Shown in pieces: positions 63,831 to 64,000 of a stretch of DNA of 64,000 nucleotides. The stretch is taken from NCBI RefSeq assembly GCF_947172395.1, contig NC_069086.1, forward strand, positions 2,450,501 through 2,514,500. The letters run 5' to 3'. How positions within the stretch are numbered: position 1 is the stretch's first letter; each line of letters opens with the position of its first letter. The notes below the pieces were generated by a model that was given only the letters and a program-made list of their open reading frames with translations, did not search any database and had not been told where the DNA came from. This DNA comes from Bicyclus anynana. Taxonomy: Eukaryota; Arthropoda; Insecta; Lepidoptera; Nymphalidae. The position numbers and the translations under genes are program-made.

Positions 63831-64000
63831 TTCGGAAATACTAGGTCCACCTTCTCGTAAGTATATAAAAGTTTACTAAAGATAACATAGATACGTAGGT
63901 ATAATAATTTGTTGGAATAGCGATACAAGTTATAATTAGTCGCCTTATAATTTATAGACTTACGCAGTTGGTATCGATAGGCAGTAGGCAAAGTATAGTG

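Larger units (their letters stand above)
48845..64000 (+). other. presumed downstream intron (5' part)
   Basis: No next glypican exon (expected to continue with a histidine/leucine-rich helix and further cysteines) was found up to the window end. All longer frames here fall in repeats or unique AT-rich DNA. Confidence 0.5.

Overview
The window looks like intron of a butterfly or moth (Lepidoptera) nuclear gene. The DNA is AT-rich and packed with short repeats of types I recognise from Lepidoptera: two abundant tRNA-derived SINE families, Helitron-type elements that end in a hairpin plus CTAG, reverse-transcriptase tail fragments of RTE-like LINEs with (ATG)n tails, mariner relics and many small inverted-repeat elements (MITEs). 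These assignments rest on family knowledge and pattern reading, because no search could be run.

Only one stretch reads as a host protein-coding exon: 48692..48844 on the + strand. It is 153 bp, very GC-rich, and lies between a CTAAC branch-point-like site plus AG acceptor and a consensus GTGAGT donor. Its 51 codons carry a Cys / Cys-Cys motif followed by an Arg/Leu/Ala-rich helix, which fits the conserved N-terminal Cys region of glypicans (heparan sulfate proteoglycans; Dally and Dally-like in insects). If so, 1..48691 and 48845..64000 belong to two large introns of that gene. No promoter, first exon, 3' end or RNA gene was found.

The most unusual structure is at this exon. The acceptor and the first 16 exon bases have been duplicated in tandem (105-bp unit, 48498..48602 and 48603..48707). 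The upstream copy keeps an AG but has a weaker branch site and tract, and would run into an in-frame TGA. The duplicated intron segment also resembles a dispersed repeat seen at about 50512..50650 and 53617..53755, so the splice site appears to sit at the edge of old repeat sequence.

Layout: 1-1600 Helitron fragments and a CCCTAC minisatellite; 4.4-6.4 kb a 126-bp tandem repeat and a mariner relic whose interior is triplicated; 7.4-9.8 kb LINE and SINE relics; 11.7-22.9 kb Helitrons, SINEs, MITEs and LINE tails; 23.6-25.4 kb a GC-rich repeat island and LINE ends; 25.4-31 kb mostly unique AT-rich sequence with several MITEs; 31-46 kb SINEs, Helitrons and a hAT-like MITE with a perfect 8-bp target duplication; 47-55.5 kb the exon inside a dense repeat cluster; 55.5-64 kb unique sequence with SINE, LINE and mariner fragments. 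No operon, CRISPR array or new enzymatic system was seen; the interest lies in the exon boundary and in repeat structure.
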